A stretch of DNA of 64,000 bases, taken from Bacteroidales bacterium (GTDB taxonomy: Bacteria > Bacteroidota > Bacteroidia > Bacteroidales > SM23-62). The notes below the pieces were generated by a model that worked only from the letters and a program-made list of their open reading frames with translations, was not told where the DNA came from and did no database searches. A program made the translations under genes and the position numbers. This document shows, piece after piece, positions 36,905 through 46,055 of the stretch; the first letter of the stretch is position 1; every line of letters begins with the position of its first letter. The DNA is taken from contig JADHVS010000001.1 in assembly GCA_016783865.1 (NCBI GenBank), positions 1-64,000 of the forward strand. Reading direction: 5' to 3'.

Positions 36905-37351
36905 ATGAAAATACTAATATTTCTTCCCATACTTCTTTTAATTCCCTGGATAGGGCAATCACAGGAGGTGCCTAAGAACGCGAACGTTATCCATATCTGG
37001 CACGATACTCAAAGCAGGTTCGATCTATTTGATGAAGTCATATTCGTGTTACGGGATGAGGGATATGTTTTGTCCACGTTTGATAAATACTGCTACACAA
37101 CCACTGCGCTCAGAAAGACAAAAATCTTCAGTACCGAGAATATGTACAGGATCTTAGTCGATGTAGAGGATCAGTTGGTGGTATTGCGCATTGAATGGTA
37201 CGATAAATACGAATACCCGGATTGGGAAAGGGGATATTATCATCGAATCAAACGAAGCCAGCCGCGCGAATACTGGAACATCCTGGTAGATTTTGCTGAA
37301 AAGGTGGTGGACGAGGTTGGAGGGGAAGTTCATTACCTGGTTGAGGAGTGA
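36905..37351 (+). CDS. Small secreted protein (148 aa), unrecognised
   Basis: ATG 36905 is followed by a signal peptide (MKILIFLPILLLIPWIGQSQ). The mature part (about 128 residues) is rich in Tyr, Trp and acidic residues (RIEWYDKYEYPDWERGYYH) and seems to be an alpha/beta domain. No family was recognised. It is divergent from the DUF4252 gene, so the two may share regulation. Downstream lies a short low-complexity stretch (gagtgacgagtgaagag, cacctcaccactcaccac) at about 37355-37440. Confidence 0.7.
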   Translation: MKILIFLPILLLIPWIGQSQEVPKNANVIHIWHDTQSRFDLFDEVIFVLRDEGYVLSTFDKYCYTTTALRKTKIFSTENMYRILVDVEDQLVVLRIEWYDKYEYPDWERGYYHRIKRSQPREYWNILVDFAEKVVDEVGGEVHYLVEE

Positions 37352-37473
37352 TGTGTGAAGAGTGACGAGTGAAGAGATGAGTGGGTGTGAGGTTTGGGAT
37401 TTGGTCACCTATCACCTCACCACTCACCACTCACCATTTCCCCTTCTGACTTCTACTGTCTACTGTCTACTTC

Positions 37474-38448
37474 TTAAATTCTTTTCGCCATATCCTCGAC
37501 AAGTCCTGAAAATAAAAGCAGATACCTGAAATTCCGCCACACAAAATCATAATTCTCGGTTTTCCTGAACAGGGGTGGTTCAAACAGGTTTCGCTTCATG
37601 TACACCCCAATATATAGCTTATTTGCTGCAAATGAGACAAATACCCGGCCGTTTGTTATCTTTTTGAAATCGAGTATCCATTGCATTAGTCCGGGAGTAA
37701 TCATTCCTTGTGCCTTGTCAGGCTCTTCGGAATAAACAGCATATTCTTTCCGGAATTCCTCATCACCGAGGTCTATTCTCTTACCCATTAATGCATCCTG
37801 GATCAGCCTGGCCAGTGTACCTATCCGCAGTACTTTACTCAGGTTTGGAAAAACAACCGCATCGGCCTTGAAAGCCCGTTTAAAATCAGCAATGTAGAAG
37901 ATACCGGCGAACAACTTGTGCATTGATGATTTTGAGCGCTCGTCAGGTATAGTGCGCATATAAACATTCAACCAGGAAAATCGAAAAGGGATTCCTTTCA
38001 GGGTCCCGGTCACAAGGTCTCTCCCCTGATATCTGGCAATTTCACCCTTGAAGATCCTGCTTGCTTTAAAATCATGTACCTGGATATTATCGTTCGGGGA
38101 ATAATCCAGCTCATCACTGATCTGGTTGACCAGTTTTGAGATAATATTCTTCTTATAGAGCACCCTGAATCCTTTATAAAAACCCACCAGCGCAAAACCA
38201 AAAATTATCAGTAACACAATCAGGGAGCCGGCAATCAAAAATATCAATCCGAAATCAGGTCCCGGGGAATTTGGCCGCTCAGGCCTGAAAAATAAAGAAT
38301 AGATTATGATCGCAATGAAAATAATAAGTTCAACAATGATCAGAGTCCTTGCCCTGTTAGCAATACGAAGTCTTTTGATCTCAAGCTCTTTGAGATCAGG
38401 AACCAGGGTTTGGTCATAATAAGTTTTAAAGTCGGATTCGGTTTTCAT
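37474..38448 (-). CDS. DUF3137 domain membrane protein
   Basis: A 324-residue protein with two membrane segments near the N-terminus (about 34-54 and 68-92) and a cytoplasmic domain of the DUF3137 type: GFRVLYKKNIISKLV, FKASRIFKGEIARYQGRDLV, KGIPFRFSWLNVY, and near the end TNGRVFVSFAANKLYIGV with FEPPLF. The family is widespread and of unknown function. It is transcribed away from the adjacent dispersed repeat and has no obvious partner gene. Confidence 0.85.
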   Translation of the reverse strand: MKTESDFKTYYDQTLVPDLKELEIKRLRIANRARTLIIVELIIFIAIIIYSLFFRPERPNSPGPDFGLIFLIAGSLIVLLIIFGFALVGFYKGFRVLYKKNIISKLVNQISDELDYSPNDNIQVHDFKASRIFKGEIARYQGRDLVTGTLKGIPFRFSWLNVYMRTIPDERSKSSMHKLFAGIFYIADFKRAFKADAVVFPNLSKVLRIGTLARLIQDALMGKRIDLGDEEFRKEYAVYSEEPDKAQGMITPGLMQWILDFKKITNGRVFVSFAANKLYIGVYMKRNLFEPPLFRKTENYDFVWRNFRYLLLFSGLVEDMAKRI

Positions 38449-38542
38449 GATATTTTGATAAGGATTACTCTAAAATTAGACCAAAAAAAATTAACCTCAA
38501 AGTCCTGACAAAAGTATATACTGTTCATTTCATGAGAAAATA

Positions 38543-38652
38543 ATTGACTCTCCTTGCAGCAAGCTGCGAGGAATCATCGATCCTTTATATAAATTTTTAA
38601 TTGCGCTCGCTAACCCCGCAGCAAGCTACGGGGAATGCGCTCGCAGGATTCA
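38543..38652 (+). repeat. Dispersed two-hairpin repeat, copy without optional segment
   Basis: ttgactctccttgcagcaag (one change disrupts the first hairpin), the atcgatcctttatataaatt spacer, hairpin ccccgcagc-aa-gctacgggg, then directly aatgcgctcgcaggattca. The 25-bp acgagtttctgag segment is lacking. A GC-rich palindrome (cccccgaggccccggggg, 38664-38681) follows. Confidence 0.92.
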
Positions 38653-38706
38653 AATTTGAGAATCCCCCGAGGCCCCGGGGGGACAATCGCTTCGCTTTCA
38701 CATGAT

Positions 38707-38738
38707 TTTTATTAATCATACTCATTTCACTATCTTTG
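38707..38738 (+). promoter_or_regulatory. Promoter of the M23 peptidase gene
   Basis: TATCTTTG at 38731-38738 matches the TAnnTTTG box; TTTTA at 38707-38711 lies 19 nt upstream as a near-consensus -33 box. Transcription would start near 38745, after the ATG at 38740, which decides for ATG 38764 as the start. Confidence 0.65.
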
Positions 38739-38763
38739 TATGAATTTTTTTGAAAGTAAACAG

Positions 38764-39627
38764 ATGGCAACCAAACAAAACAGTAGTTTTATTAATAAAT
38801 TAAAAGATAAATTCAGGCTGATTATATATAATGACCAGACCTTTGAGGAGGTCTGGTATCTTCGTTTATCAAAGTTGAATTATATCGCCCTGTTTAGTTC
38901 TGTAATTCTTTTTCTTATAGCAGGGATTTTTGCACTGGTAGCCTACACAGGTGTCCGTGAATTGATTCCCGGTTATCCTGACGGCAACATCCGGAGGACC
39001 ATCCTGATGAATTCTCTCAGGCTCGATTCCCTGGAAAACGAGATCAGGATCAGGGACATGTATCTGGAAAATATCAATGCCATCATAGCGGGTGAAGAAC
39101 CAACCAATCTGTTTGTCACTTCAGATACCATGATCGACTATGGCACCATTGATTTTTCCAAATCCATAGAAGATTCAATTTTACGGAATCAGATTGAAGA
39201 AGAGGAGCAATACAACCTGGCTGTAGTTGATAACAGACCCAAGGCATCGGGACTTGCCGGAGTGCATTTTTTTGCACCGATACGTGGCATTGTATCCAGT
39301 CCATTTGATGCAACAAAGAATCATTTCGGGACAGATATAGTTGCCTCCCCGGATGAAGTGGTAAAGGCTACCCTTGATGGAACAGTTATCATGGCATCCT
39401 GGACGGTAGAGACAGGTTACGTGATACAGGTACAACACAAAGACAACCTTATCTCGGTATATAAACACAATGCTGAACTATTAAAGAAAACAGGAAATGT
39501 GGTCAAGGCGGGAGATGCCATAGCCATCGTGGGAAATTCAGGTGAGTTAACCACAGGGCCACATCTCCATTTTGAAATCTGGCACAATGGCACGCCCGTA
39601 AATCCTGAAGAATATATTGTTTTTTGA
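38764..39627 (+). CDS. M23 family metallopeptidase
   Basis: A 287-residue envelope peptidase: one membrane anchor (about 39-62), a coiled-coil-like segment (about 75-155), and a C-terminal LytM/M23 domain with zinc ligands in NHFGTDI (His, Asp) and GPHLHFEIW (HxH). It likely cuts peptidoglycan cross-links or regulates cell-wall turnover. ATG 38764 was chosen over ATG 38740 because the promoter box lies at 38731-38738. The gene is followed after 21 bp by dxr, so an operon with dxr and rseP is likely. Confidence 0.92.
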   Translation: MATKQNSSFINKLKDKFRLIIYNDQTFEEVWYLRLSKLNYIALFSSVILFLIAGIFALVAYTGVRELIPGYPDGNIRRTILMNSLRLDSLENEIRIRDMYLENINAIIAGEEPTNLFVTSDTMIDYGTIDFSKSIEDSILRNQIEEEEQYNLAVVDNRPKASGLAGVHFFAPIRGIVSSPFDATKNHFGTDIVASPDEVVKATLDGTVIMASWTVETGYVIQVQHKDNLISVYKHNAELLKKTGNVVKAGDAIAIVGNSGELTTGPHLHFEIWHNGTPVNPEEYIVF

Positions 39628-39648
39628 CCTCAACCCGGCAACATCTTA

Positions 39649-40815
39649 ATGGGAAAGAAGCACATAGCTATTTTAGGTTCAACAGGATCGATCGGCACCC
39701 AGGCCCTTGAAGTTATTGAGAAAAATCCTGATCTTTTTGAGCTGGAAGTCCTGACGGCCGGGAACAATGCTGAACTGCTCATCAAACAGGCCATTCAATA
39801 TGTTCCCAATCACGTGGTTATTGCCAATGAGGAGAAGTATGATGTGGTCAGCCAGGCACTGTCGGATCATCCCATTAAAGTATATGCAGGGAATGATGCC
39901 GTTGAGCAGGTTACAGAGATGGATTCGATCCAGATCGTACTGACTGCTATGGTAGGTTTCGCAGGGCTAAAACCTACCCTCCGGGCCATTCGTGCAGGCA
40001 AGGACATTGCCCTTGCCAACAAGGAAACCCTGGTTGTGGCAGGTGAACTCATCATAAATCTTGCGGAAGAGTGCCGGGCAAATATTTATCCGGTTGATTC
40101 AGAACACTCAGCCATTTTCCAGTGCATCGTTGGCGAAGAGCTCAATCCTGTGGAGAAGGTTATTCTTACCGCTTCAGGCGGTCCTTTCCGGGGAAAAGAT
40201 AAAGCCTTCCTGAGAAAAGTCACATGTGAGGAAGCATTAAAGCATCCTAATTGGTGTATGGGGACGAAGGTCACTATTGATTCGGCATCTCTCATGAATA
40301 AAGGGCTGGAAGTGGTTGAGGCACACTGGCTGTTCAGTTTAAAACCCGACCAGATTGAAGTGGTGGTCCATCCTCAATCGATTATTCATTCCATGGTTCA
40401 GTTCGAAGATGGATCCATTAAAGCCCAGATGGGTATTCCGGATATGAAACTACCCATTCAATATGCATTTGGTTTTCCCAAAAGAATAAAATCGGATTTC
40501 CCGCGTTTTAATTTTTCCGATTATCCTAATCTTACTTTCGAAGCACCTGATTTGAAAAATTTTCGTAATCTTGCACTGGCTTTTGAAGCGCTCAGGAAAA
40601 AGGGTAATATGCCATGTATCCTGAATGCCGCCAATGAGGTTTCAGTAGAAGCCTTTCTTACAGGCCGGATTGGTTTTCTTGATATGCCTGAGATCATTGA
40701 GAAAACCATGGATTCGGCAAATTATATCAGGCACCCCGAATTTGATGATTACATTAAATCGGATCAGGAAGCAAGAGAAATTGCACTGCGTTTTATTAAC
40801 GTCAAAGGAGTATGA
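39649..40815 (+). CDS. dxr: 1-deoxy-D-xylulose-5-phosphate reductoisomerase
   Basis: Second enzyme of the MEP isoprenoid pathway (DXP to MEP, NADPH-dependent), 388 residues, normal length. NADPH-binding motif GSTGSIGTQALEVIEKNPD at the N-terminus, ANKETLVVAGE, and the catalytic segment PVDSEHSAIFQC with metal ligands, followed by TASGGPFRGK and MNKGLEVVEAHWLF. Its stop overlaps the rseP start by four bases (ATGA), so the two are translationally coupled. Confidence 0.98.
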   Translation: MGKKHIAILGSTGSIGTQALEVIEKNPDLFELEVLTAGNNAELLIKQAIQYVPNHVVIANEEKYDVVSQALSDHPIKVYAGNDAVEQVTEMDSIQIVLTAMVGFAGLKPTLRAIRAGKDIALANKETLVVAGELIINLAEECRANIYPVDSEHSAIFQCIVGEELNPVEKVILTASGGPFRGKDKAFLRKVTCEEALKHPNWCMGTKVTIDSASLMNKGLEVVEAHWLFSLKPDQIEVVVHPQSIIHSMVQFEDGSIKAQMGIPDMKLPIQYAFGFPKRIKSDFPRFNFSDYPNLTFEAPDLKNFRNLALAFEALRKKGNMPCILNAANEVSVEAFLTGRIGFLDMPEIIEKTMDSANYIRHPEFDDYIKSDQEAREIALRFINVKGV

Positions 40816-42134
40816 AAATTTTAATCCAGGCATCCCAGTTTTTATTGAGCCTTTCCATCCTGGTTTTTTTACATGAATTGGGACACTTTGTATTTGCCAG
40901 AATTTTCAAGGTACGCGTCGAAAAATTCTATATTTTCTTCAATCCATGGTTTTCATTATTTAAGAAAAAGGTTGGTGATACCGAGTATGGGATCGGTTGG
41001 TTACCCCTTGGAGGATATGTTAAAATATCCGGGATGATTGATGAATCGATGGATAAGGAACAAATGAAAAAGCCTCCGCAACCCTGGGAATTCAGGTCGA
41101 AACCGGGTTGGCAGCGTCTTTTTATTATGGTTGGAGGAGTACTTGTAAATTTTCTGCTGGCACTTTTCCTCTATGCTACTTCATTATACATATGGGGTGA
41201 ACAATACCTTCCCAACCAGAATGCCAGGTATGGTATCATGTGTGATACACTGGCGCTTAGCATGGGTTTGCAGAACGGTGATAAAATTGTCTCACTTGAT
41301 GGACACGAAGTAGAAAGGTTCCACCAGGTAGTCCACGACATCATTATCAATAAGACACAGGTCATACAGGTAGAAAGAGATGGCAGGTTGGTGGATGTCA
41401 CTGTACCCGATGAGATCATAGCCCCGCTGATTAAGAGTACCGGTTTTATCGAAACCAGGATACCTTTCATTGCCGGGGATTTCCCGAAAGAATCGGGAGC
41501 CCGTGACGCCGGTATCAGAAAGGAAGACCAGATGATCGGGGTGAATGATACCAGCCTGATGTTTTTCGATGAATACCAGGCTATACTGGCAAAATATAAA
41601 AACCAGCCTGTTGATATACATGTAGTCAGGGGAGAGGAAAAACTCACATTCCCTGTCAATGTCTCAGAAGAAGGAAAAGTCGGTATTTATCCGGTGGTTA
41701 ATTATTCCCGGTTCTTTGAAATGGAAAAAATTGAATACACCTTTTTATCATCCATACCTGCAGGAATAAGCAAAGGTATCTCAAACATGGTGAGTTACCT
41801 CAAACAGCTCAAGTTACTTTTCCGGCCGAAAACAAAAGCATACGAATCACTGGGAGGTTTCATCAAGATCGGCAGCTTCTTCCCTGATGAGTGGGACTGG
41901 CAAAGGTTCTGGAACCTTACAGCCCTGCTATCCATTATCCTTGCCATCATGAATATTCTTCCTATTCCTGCACTGGACGGAGGCCATGTTATGTTCCTTT
42001 TATATGAGATTGTCTCCGGACGAAAACCAGGGGATAAATTCCTTGAATATGCACAGATCACAGGCATGATCCTGCTCCTGGCACTACTTTTGTATGCCAA
42101 TGGGAACGATGTGATACAGCTGTTCAGGAAATAA
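40812..42134 (+). CDS. rseP: RIP metalloprotease RseP (site-2 protease)
   Basis: An inner-membrane zinc protease of 440 residues that cleaves membrane-spanning anti-sigma factors and signal peptides. The HExxH motif is in VFLHELGHFVFA in the first membrane helix, and the third zinc ligand in the LPIPALDGGHVM block near the C-terminus. Two PDZ domains occupy about residues 120-290. Four membrane segments in total. The four-base overlap with dxr repeats the frequent dxr-rseP pairing of bacteria. Confidence 0.97.
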   Translation: MKILIQASQFLLSLSILVFLHELGHFVFARIFKVRVEKFYIFFNPWFSLFKKKVGDTEYGIGWLPLGGYVKISGMIDESMDKEQMKKPPQPWEFRSKPGWQRLFIMVGGVLVNFLLALFLYATSLYIWGEQYLPNQNARYGIMCDTLALSMGLQNGDKIVSLDGHEVERFHQVVHDIIINKTQVIQVERDGRLVDVTVPDEIIAPLIKSTGFIETRIPFIAGDFPKESGARDAGIRKEDQMIGVNDTSLMFFDEYQAILAKYKNQPVDIHVVRGEEKLTFPVNVSEEGKVGIYPVVNYSRFFEMEKIEYTFLSSIPAGISKGISNMVSYLKQLKLLFRPKTKAYESLGGFIKIGSFFPDEWDWQRFWNLTALLSIILAIMNILPIPALDGGHVMFLLYEIVSGRKPGDKFLEYAQITGMILLLALLLYANGNDVIQLFRK

Positions 42135-42225
42135 ATCTATGCAACCTTTTATATCCGATGGCTAAACCAACGGCAATTGAATAATAATTTGTAAATTTGA
42201 TCCGCTAAATTAAACTTCAGAAACC

Positions 42226-42423
42226 ATGAACCTATTTATTATACTTGGAATGATCGGGCCCTGGCAGATAGTACTTGTAGTGATTGTACTGTTATTGCTT
42301 TTCGGAGGCAGAAAAATACCTGAACTCATGAAAGGCCTGGGCCAGGGAATGAAAGAATTTAAAAAAGCCACTAAAGAGGAAAAACCGGACACTGAAAATA
42401 ATACTGAGACAGAAAACGATTAA
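42226..42423 (+). CDS. tatA: Twin-arginine translocase subunit TatA
   Basis: A 65-residue protein with a single short membrane helix (about 5-24), the [20 protein letters not shown] hinge and amphipathic helix with the FGGRKIPEL signature, and a charged tail. It forms the pore-like part of the Tat pathway, which would export the folded Tat-like substrates in this window (FAD oxidoreductase and dehydratase). A possible -7 box, TAAATTTG, lies at 42192-42199. It is followed after 81 bp by the gatA remnant. Confidence 0.95.
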   Translation: MNLFIILGMIGPWQIVLVVIVLLLLFGGRKIPELMKGLGQGMKEFKKATKEEKPDTENNTETEND

Positions 42424-42504
42424 TTATCACAACGTATTCGTTTTCAACAGCTTACCTGTCTTCTGGAAATATTTCTGTTAGACAGGTTTTTTATTCCCTG
42501 ACCG

Positions 42505-43321
42505 ATGCAATCCTTCTCCTCACTCGTTCAAATCCGAAAACTGTTATCTGACCAACAGGTAACGCTTCCTTCTGTTGTTGAACACTATCTTGGTAACATC
42601 GATAAGAACCAGGACCTCAATGCCATTATTGAGGTTTTCAGGGAAGAAGCCCTGGATAGCAGCAAACAGATCCAGAAAAAAATTGGTCAGGGGAAAGCAG
42701 GCAAACTGGCCGGACCAATTGTGATGAATTTGCCATGGGTGGAACCAATGAGACCTCCGTGCATGGCCCGGTATTGAATCCTGTTAACCGTACCAAAGTA
42801 GCGGGGGGTTCTGCGGGGTAACCGGCATTAAACCTACCTATGGAAGGGTATCCCGTTATGGCGGCATCCATTATGGCTACAGGAACAGGGAGTCAAAGGA
42901 CATCAAATCGACCTATACCCTTTCGCGCAGTGAAAGTTTCGGACTGGAAGTTAAAAGAAGGATCATGACCGGCACATTCGTCCTGAGCGCAGGATATTAT
43001 GATGCCTTCTATGCCAAGGCCCAGAAAGTGAGGAGACTGATCTCTGAAAAGACACAGGAAATTTTTAACCGGTATGACCTTATCCTGCTGCCCACAACAC
43101 CCCGGACTGCTTTTGACCTGGGAAGCATGGGCGATGATCCCGTAGCGCTTTACCTCGAAGACATCTTCACCACTCATGCTAACCTGACCGGTATTCCGGC
43201 CATGTCATTACCCCTGGGCCGGCACACAAATGGTCTGCCTTTTGGGGTCCAGGTTATGGCCAATCGGTTTGAAGAAAGCAAGATATTGGCTTTTGGCCAA
43301 TATCTCGTGAATCGAGGGTGA
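42505..43321 (+). pseudogene. gatA: gatA (amidotransferase subunit A) with three internal deletions
   Basis: Pieces of GatA appear in order but in different frames. (1) 42505-42710: LPSVVEHYLGNIDKNQDLNA to KLAG. (2) From about 42718: [20 protein letters not shown] to VAGGSAG and a stop. (3) From about 42812: [18 protein letters not shown]. (4) From about 42890: the C-terminal part, with EVKRRIMTGTFVLSAGYYDA, AKAQKVRRLI and NLTGIPAMSLPLG. The catalytic Lys and both Ser of the amidase triad fall in deleted parts. About 820 bp remain of an expected 1.4 kb. The deletions look clean (short repeats such as ttct at a joint), not like point decay. The product cannot be active. Confidence 0.9.
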
Positions 43322-43368
43322 GTGAGTTGGTTAAAAAAAAGATTACATTGGTATAATATTTGTGAGTA

Positions 43369-43478
43369 ATTGATTCTCCTCGCAGCAAGCTGCGAGGAAT
43401 CATCGATCCTTAATATAAATTTTAAATTGCGCTCGCTAACCCCGCAGCAAGCTACGGGGAATGCGCTCGCAGGATTCA
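43369..43478 (+). repeat. Dispersed two-hairpin repeat, copy without optional segment
   Basis: attgattctcctcgcagcaa, perfect first hairpin, spacer atcgatccttaatataaatt, second hairpin ccccgcagc-aa-gctacgggg and tail aatgcgctcgcaggattca. It lies between the gatA remnant and the DUF4837 gene. Confidence 0.92.
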
Positions 43479-43497
43479 ATCCACAATTACAACTATA

Positions 43498-44484
43498 ATG
43501 ACAAGATTTTGCATAACAATTTCAGTAGCATTTTTCATTCTTCTCGGGGCATGTGACTCAGATAAGCAGCCCCTTTTGCCCAAAGTAACCGGGAAGCCGG
43601 GGGAGATTGTACTGGTAATGGATGAATATCAGTGGGGATCAGAAACAGGAGAGTTTTTCAGGGAGACCTTCTCCCAACCCGTAATAGCATTGCCGGAGGA
43701 TGAACCAATTTATGACATCGTAAGAATTCCCTCCTCAGGATTTAGTAACCTTTTTAAATCTCATCGTAACATTATTCTTACAAAGATATCTTCACGGCAT
43801 CAAAAGCCCAGGATCATTGTACAGCGCGACATATGGGCCAAGCCCCAGATTGTGATCAATGTGATAGGCCCGAAAGATTCTACTACACTCAATTACCTCA
43901 TCGAAAACAGAGAGAAGCTGGTAACCCTGATAGACCAGATTGAGATTGAAAGAACAGTTCAGAACTACAAAAAGAACAGGGCAAAAGGGATAGACCAGAT
44001 ATTACGTACTGAACATAACCTGTCAATCTCTGTTCCCGCTGGTTATAATTTTGATGTCGACACTGCCCGGTTTATCTGGATCTCACATGAGCCGAGTGAC
44101 CGTATGCAGGGAGTGCTGATTTACTATTACGACTATACTGATCCCAATACATTCACTGAGGATTTCCTGGTGAAGAAAAGAAATGAATATACCCGGCGGT
44201 TCGTACCCGGGCCCAATGCGGGATCATACATGTCGGTTGAATCGGAAGCCCCGATCTATTTCAGGGAATACACAAAGGATGACCGCTATTTTGCTGAAAT
44301 CAGGGGCCTCTGGAAACTGGAAAACGGATTTATGGGAGGGCCGTTTATTAGTATCACCACACTCGATGAATCGAGGAACCGTGTGATTACGGCGGAAGGA
44401 TTCGTGTTTGCCCCCGGGAAGGAAAAAAGAAACTACATCAGGGAACTCCAAGCCATCCTCCAAACTTTCAAGGTGGTCGAATAG
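43498..44484 (+). CDS. DUF4837 family lipoprotein
   Basis: A 328-residue lipoprotein (signal with lipobox ILLGAC) of a Bacteroidota-specific family of unknown function. Family features: GKPGEIVLVMDEYQWGSETG, the central VPAGYNFDVDTARFIWISHE, and the C-terminal NFMGGPF-like LENGFMGGPFIS. Its gene begins 20 bp after a dispersed repeat, so its promoter would lie in or next to the repeat. The aminopeptidase gene follows after 49 bp. Confidence 0.88.
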   Translation: MTRFCITISVAFFILLGACDSDKQPLLPKVTGKPGEIVLVMDEYQWGSETGEFFRETFSQPVIALPEDEPIYDIVRIPSSGFSNLFKSHRNIILTKISSRHQKPRIIVQRDIWAKPQIVINVIGPKDSTTLNYLIENREKLVTLIDQIEIERTVQNYKKNRAKGIDQILRTEHNLSISVPAGYNFDVDTARFIWISHEPSDRMQGVLIYYYDYTDPNTFTEDFLVKKRNEYTRRFVPGPNAGSYMSVESEAPIYFREYTKDDRYFAEIRGLWKLENGFMGGPFISITTLDESRNRVITAEGFVFAPGKEKRNYIRELQAILQTFKVVE

Positions 44485-44533
44485 GAGGGTTTTACTATCT
44501 TTACAGATTATTCTTTTCCAAATTTATTTCATA

Positions 44534-45976
44534 ATGAACATCAGGCCGGTAACTAAAATTACATCCAATCAGCATTTGATCCTGATTGGAAAAGACGATA
44601 CCTCCTTCGGCGATTATATCACCTCCAGCCATGAAATTAAATTCCTGGCAAACAGTTTGAAACAGAAAAAAAAGCAGGTTGCAATTAATCAATACAACCG
44701 CTGGGTATTTATTCAACTGATCGATAATCCGGATAAAACCGATGATATTGTCATTGAAGATTTGCGGAAGGCAGGAGATAAATTACAAGTTACTCTTAAT
44801 CAGAATAAAATAAAGGAAGTCACCGTGATTGACCTTACCGGCAATTCATCATATCCATTTGCTCTGGTTGAAGGGCTGGCACTGGGCAATTACCAGTTTT
44901 TAAAATACCTGACTAAAACAGAGGAAACTGAGAATTCTCTTAAATCAATCAGAGTTCCGGGCAATTCAATAAAAGCTAATCTGCTGGCTCAGCTCGATCA
45001 CAACATCCAGGCTGTTTACAATACACGTAATCTTGTTAACGAACCCCTCTCCTTTCTAACGGCTGTTCAGTTATCAAAAGAGATTGAGCGGATGGGAAAA
45101 GAAGCCGGATTCACAACGGAAGTATTTCAAAAGAAAAAAATTGAGTCGCTGAGAATGGGTGGTTTGCTTGCTGTAAATAAAGGAAGTATTGATCCCCCAA
45201 CCTTCACAATTATGACCTGGAAACCGGAAAAGCATATTAATAAAAAACCATATGTCCTGGTGGGAAAAGGTATTGTATTTGATACGGGAGGAATAAGCCT
45301 GAAATCCACACATGACAGCATGGACTATATGAAATGTGATATGGCCGGAGCAGCTACTGTGGCTGGCGCTATGTATGCCGTGGCTAAGGCAAAACTACCT
45401 CTTCATGTGATCGGTCTTGCCCCTGCCACTGACAACAGGCCTGATGGCAACTCGTATGTTCCCGGTGATGTGATTAAAATGTATGACGGAACCACAGTTG
45501 AAGTTTTGAACACAGATGCAGAAGGACGGATGATCCTGGCCGATGCATTGAGTTGGGCGAAAAAATATGATCCTGAACTGGTCATTAACCTGGCCACGCT
45601 CACCGGCTCAGCACATGCAGCCATCGGGAAATATGGGATAGTAGGAATGGGGAATGCCTCCAGGGTGGTCATGGATCAGTTAAAGGAAAGCGGTGACCAG
45701 GTGTGTGAAAGGATTGCAGAATTCCCATTCTGGGATGATTATGCAGAAATGTTAAAATCAGATATCGCCGACCTGAAAAACATTGGCGGAAAATATGCCG
45801 GAGCGATCACCGCAGGTAAATTCCTCGAACATTTCACCGGTTATCCTTTTATTCATCTCGATATTGCCGGACCATCATTTAATAAAACAAAGGATAAATA
45901 CTGGGGCAAGGGAGGCAGCGGCATGGGCGTGAGGTTACTGTTTGATTTTCTTAAGAGAAGGAGCAGTAAAAGATAA
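44534..45976 (+). CDS. M17 leucyl aminopeptidase family protein
   Basis: A 480-residue cytosolic exopeptidase that removes N-terminal residues with two metal ions. Start at ATG 44534; the longer frame begins at a TTG inside the preceding gene. The C-terminal catalytic domain shows the metal and catalytic blocks VLVGKGIVFDTGGISLKS, MKCDMAGAATVAG, and the family signature NTDAEGRMILADAL with ligands Asp and Glu, then NLATLTGSAHAAIG. The N-terminal macro-like domain (1-170) is more divergent. Probably hexameric. Confidence 0.95.
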   Translation: MNIRPVTKITSNQHLILIGKDDTSFGDYITSSHEIKFLANSLKQKKKQVAINQYNRWVFIQLIDNPDKTDDIVIEDLRKAGDKLQVTLNQNKIKEVTVIDLTGNSSYPFALVEGLALGNYQFLKYLTKTEETENSLKSIRVPGNSIKANLLAQLDHNIQAVYNTRNLVNEPLSFLTAVQLSKEIERMGKEAGFTTEVFQKKKIESLRMGGLLAVNKGSIDPPTFTIMTWKPEKHINKKPYVLVGKGIVFDTGGISLKSTHDSMDYMKCDMAGAATVAGAMYAVAKAKLPLHVIGLAPATDNRPDGNSYVPGDVIKMYDGTTVEVLNTDAEGRMILADALSWAKKYDPELVINLATLTGSAHAAIGKYGIVGMGNASRVVMDQLKESGDQVCERIAEFPFWDDYAEMLKSDIADLKNIGGKYAGAITAGKFLEHFTGYPFIHLDIAGPSFNKTKDKYWGKGGSGMGVRLLFDFLKRRSSKR

Positions 45977-46004
45977 CTCACAGAATTCATTCACAAAGCC
46001 CACT

Positions 46005-46048
46005 CCCCAATTTTAGTCATTTTAGTTCAATTTAGTCACTTTAGTCAT
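46005..46048 (+). repeat. Short degenerate tandem repeat (ttttagtca)
   Basis: Four imperfect units of a 9-10 bp motif (ttttagtca, ttttagttca, atttagtcac, tttagtcatt) lie just before the pdxA start. A role in expression is possible but not shown. Confidence 0.6.
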
Positions 46049-46055
46049 TTCTTTT

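Noticed and set aside
38740..38763. ATG 38740 as start of the M23 peptidase
   Set aside because: It follows directly on the TATCTTTG promoter box, so transcription would begin downstream of it.
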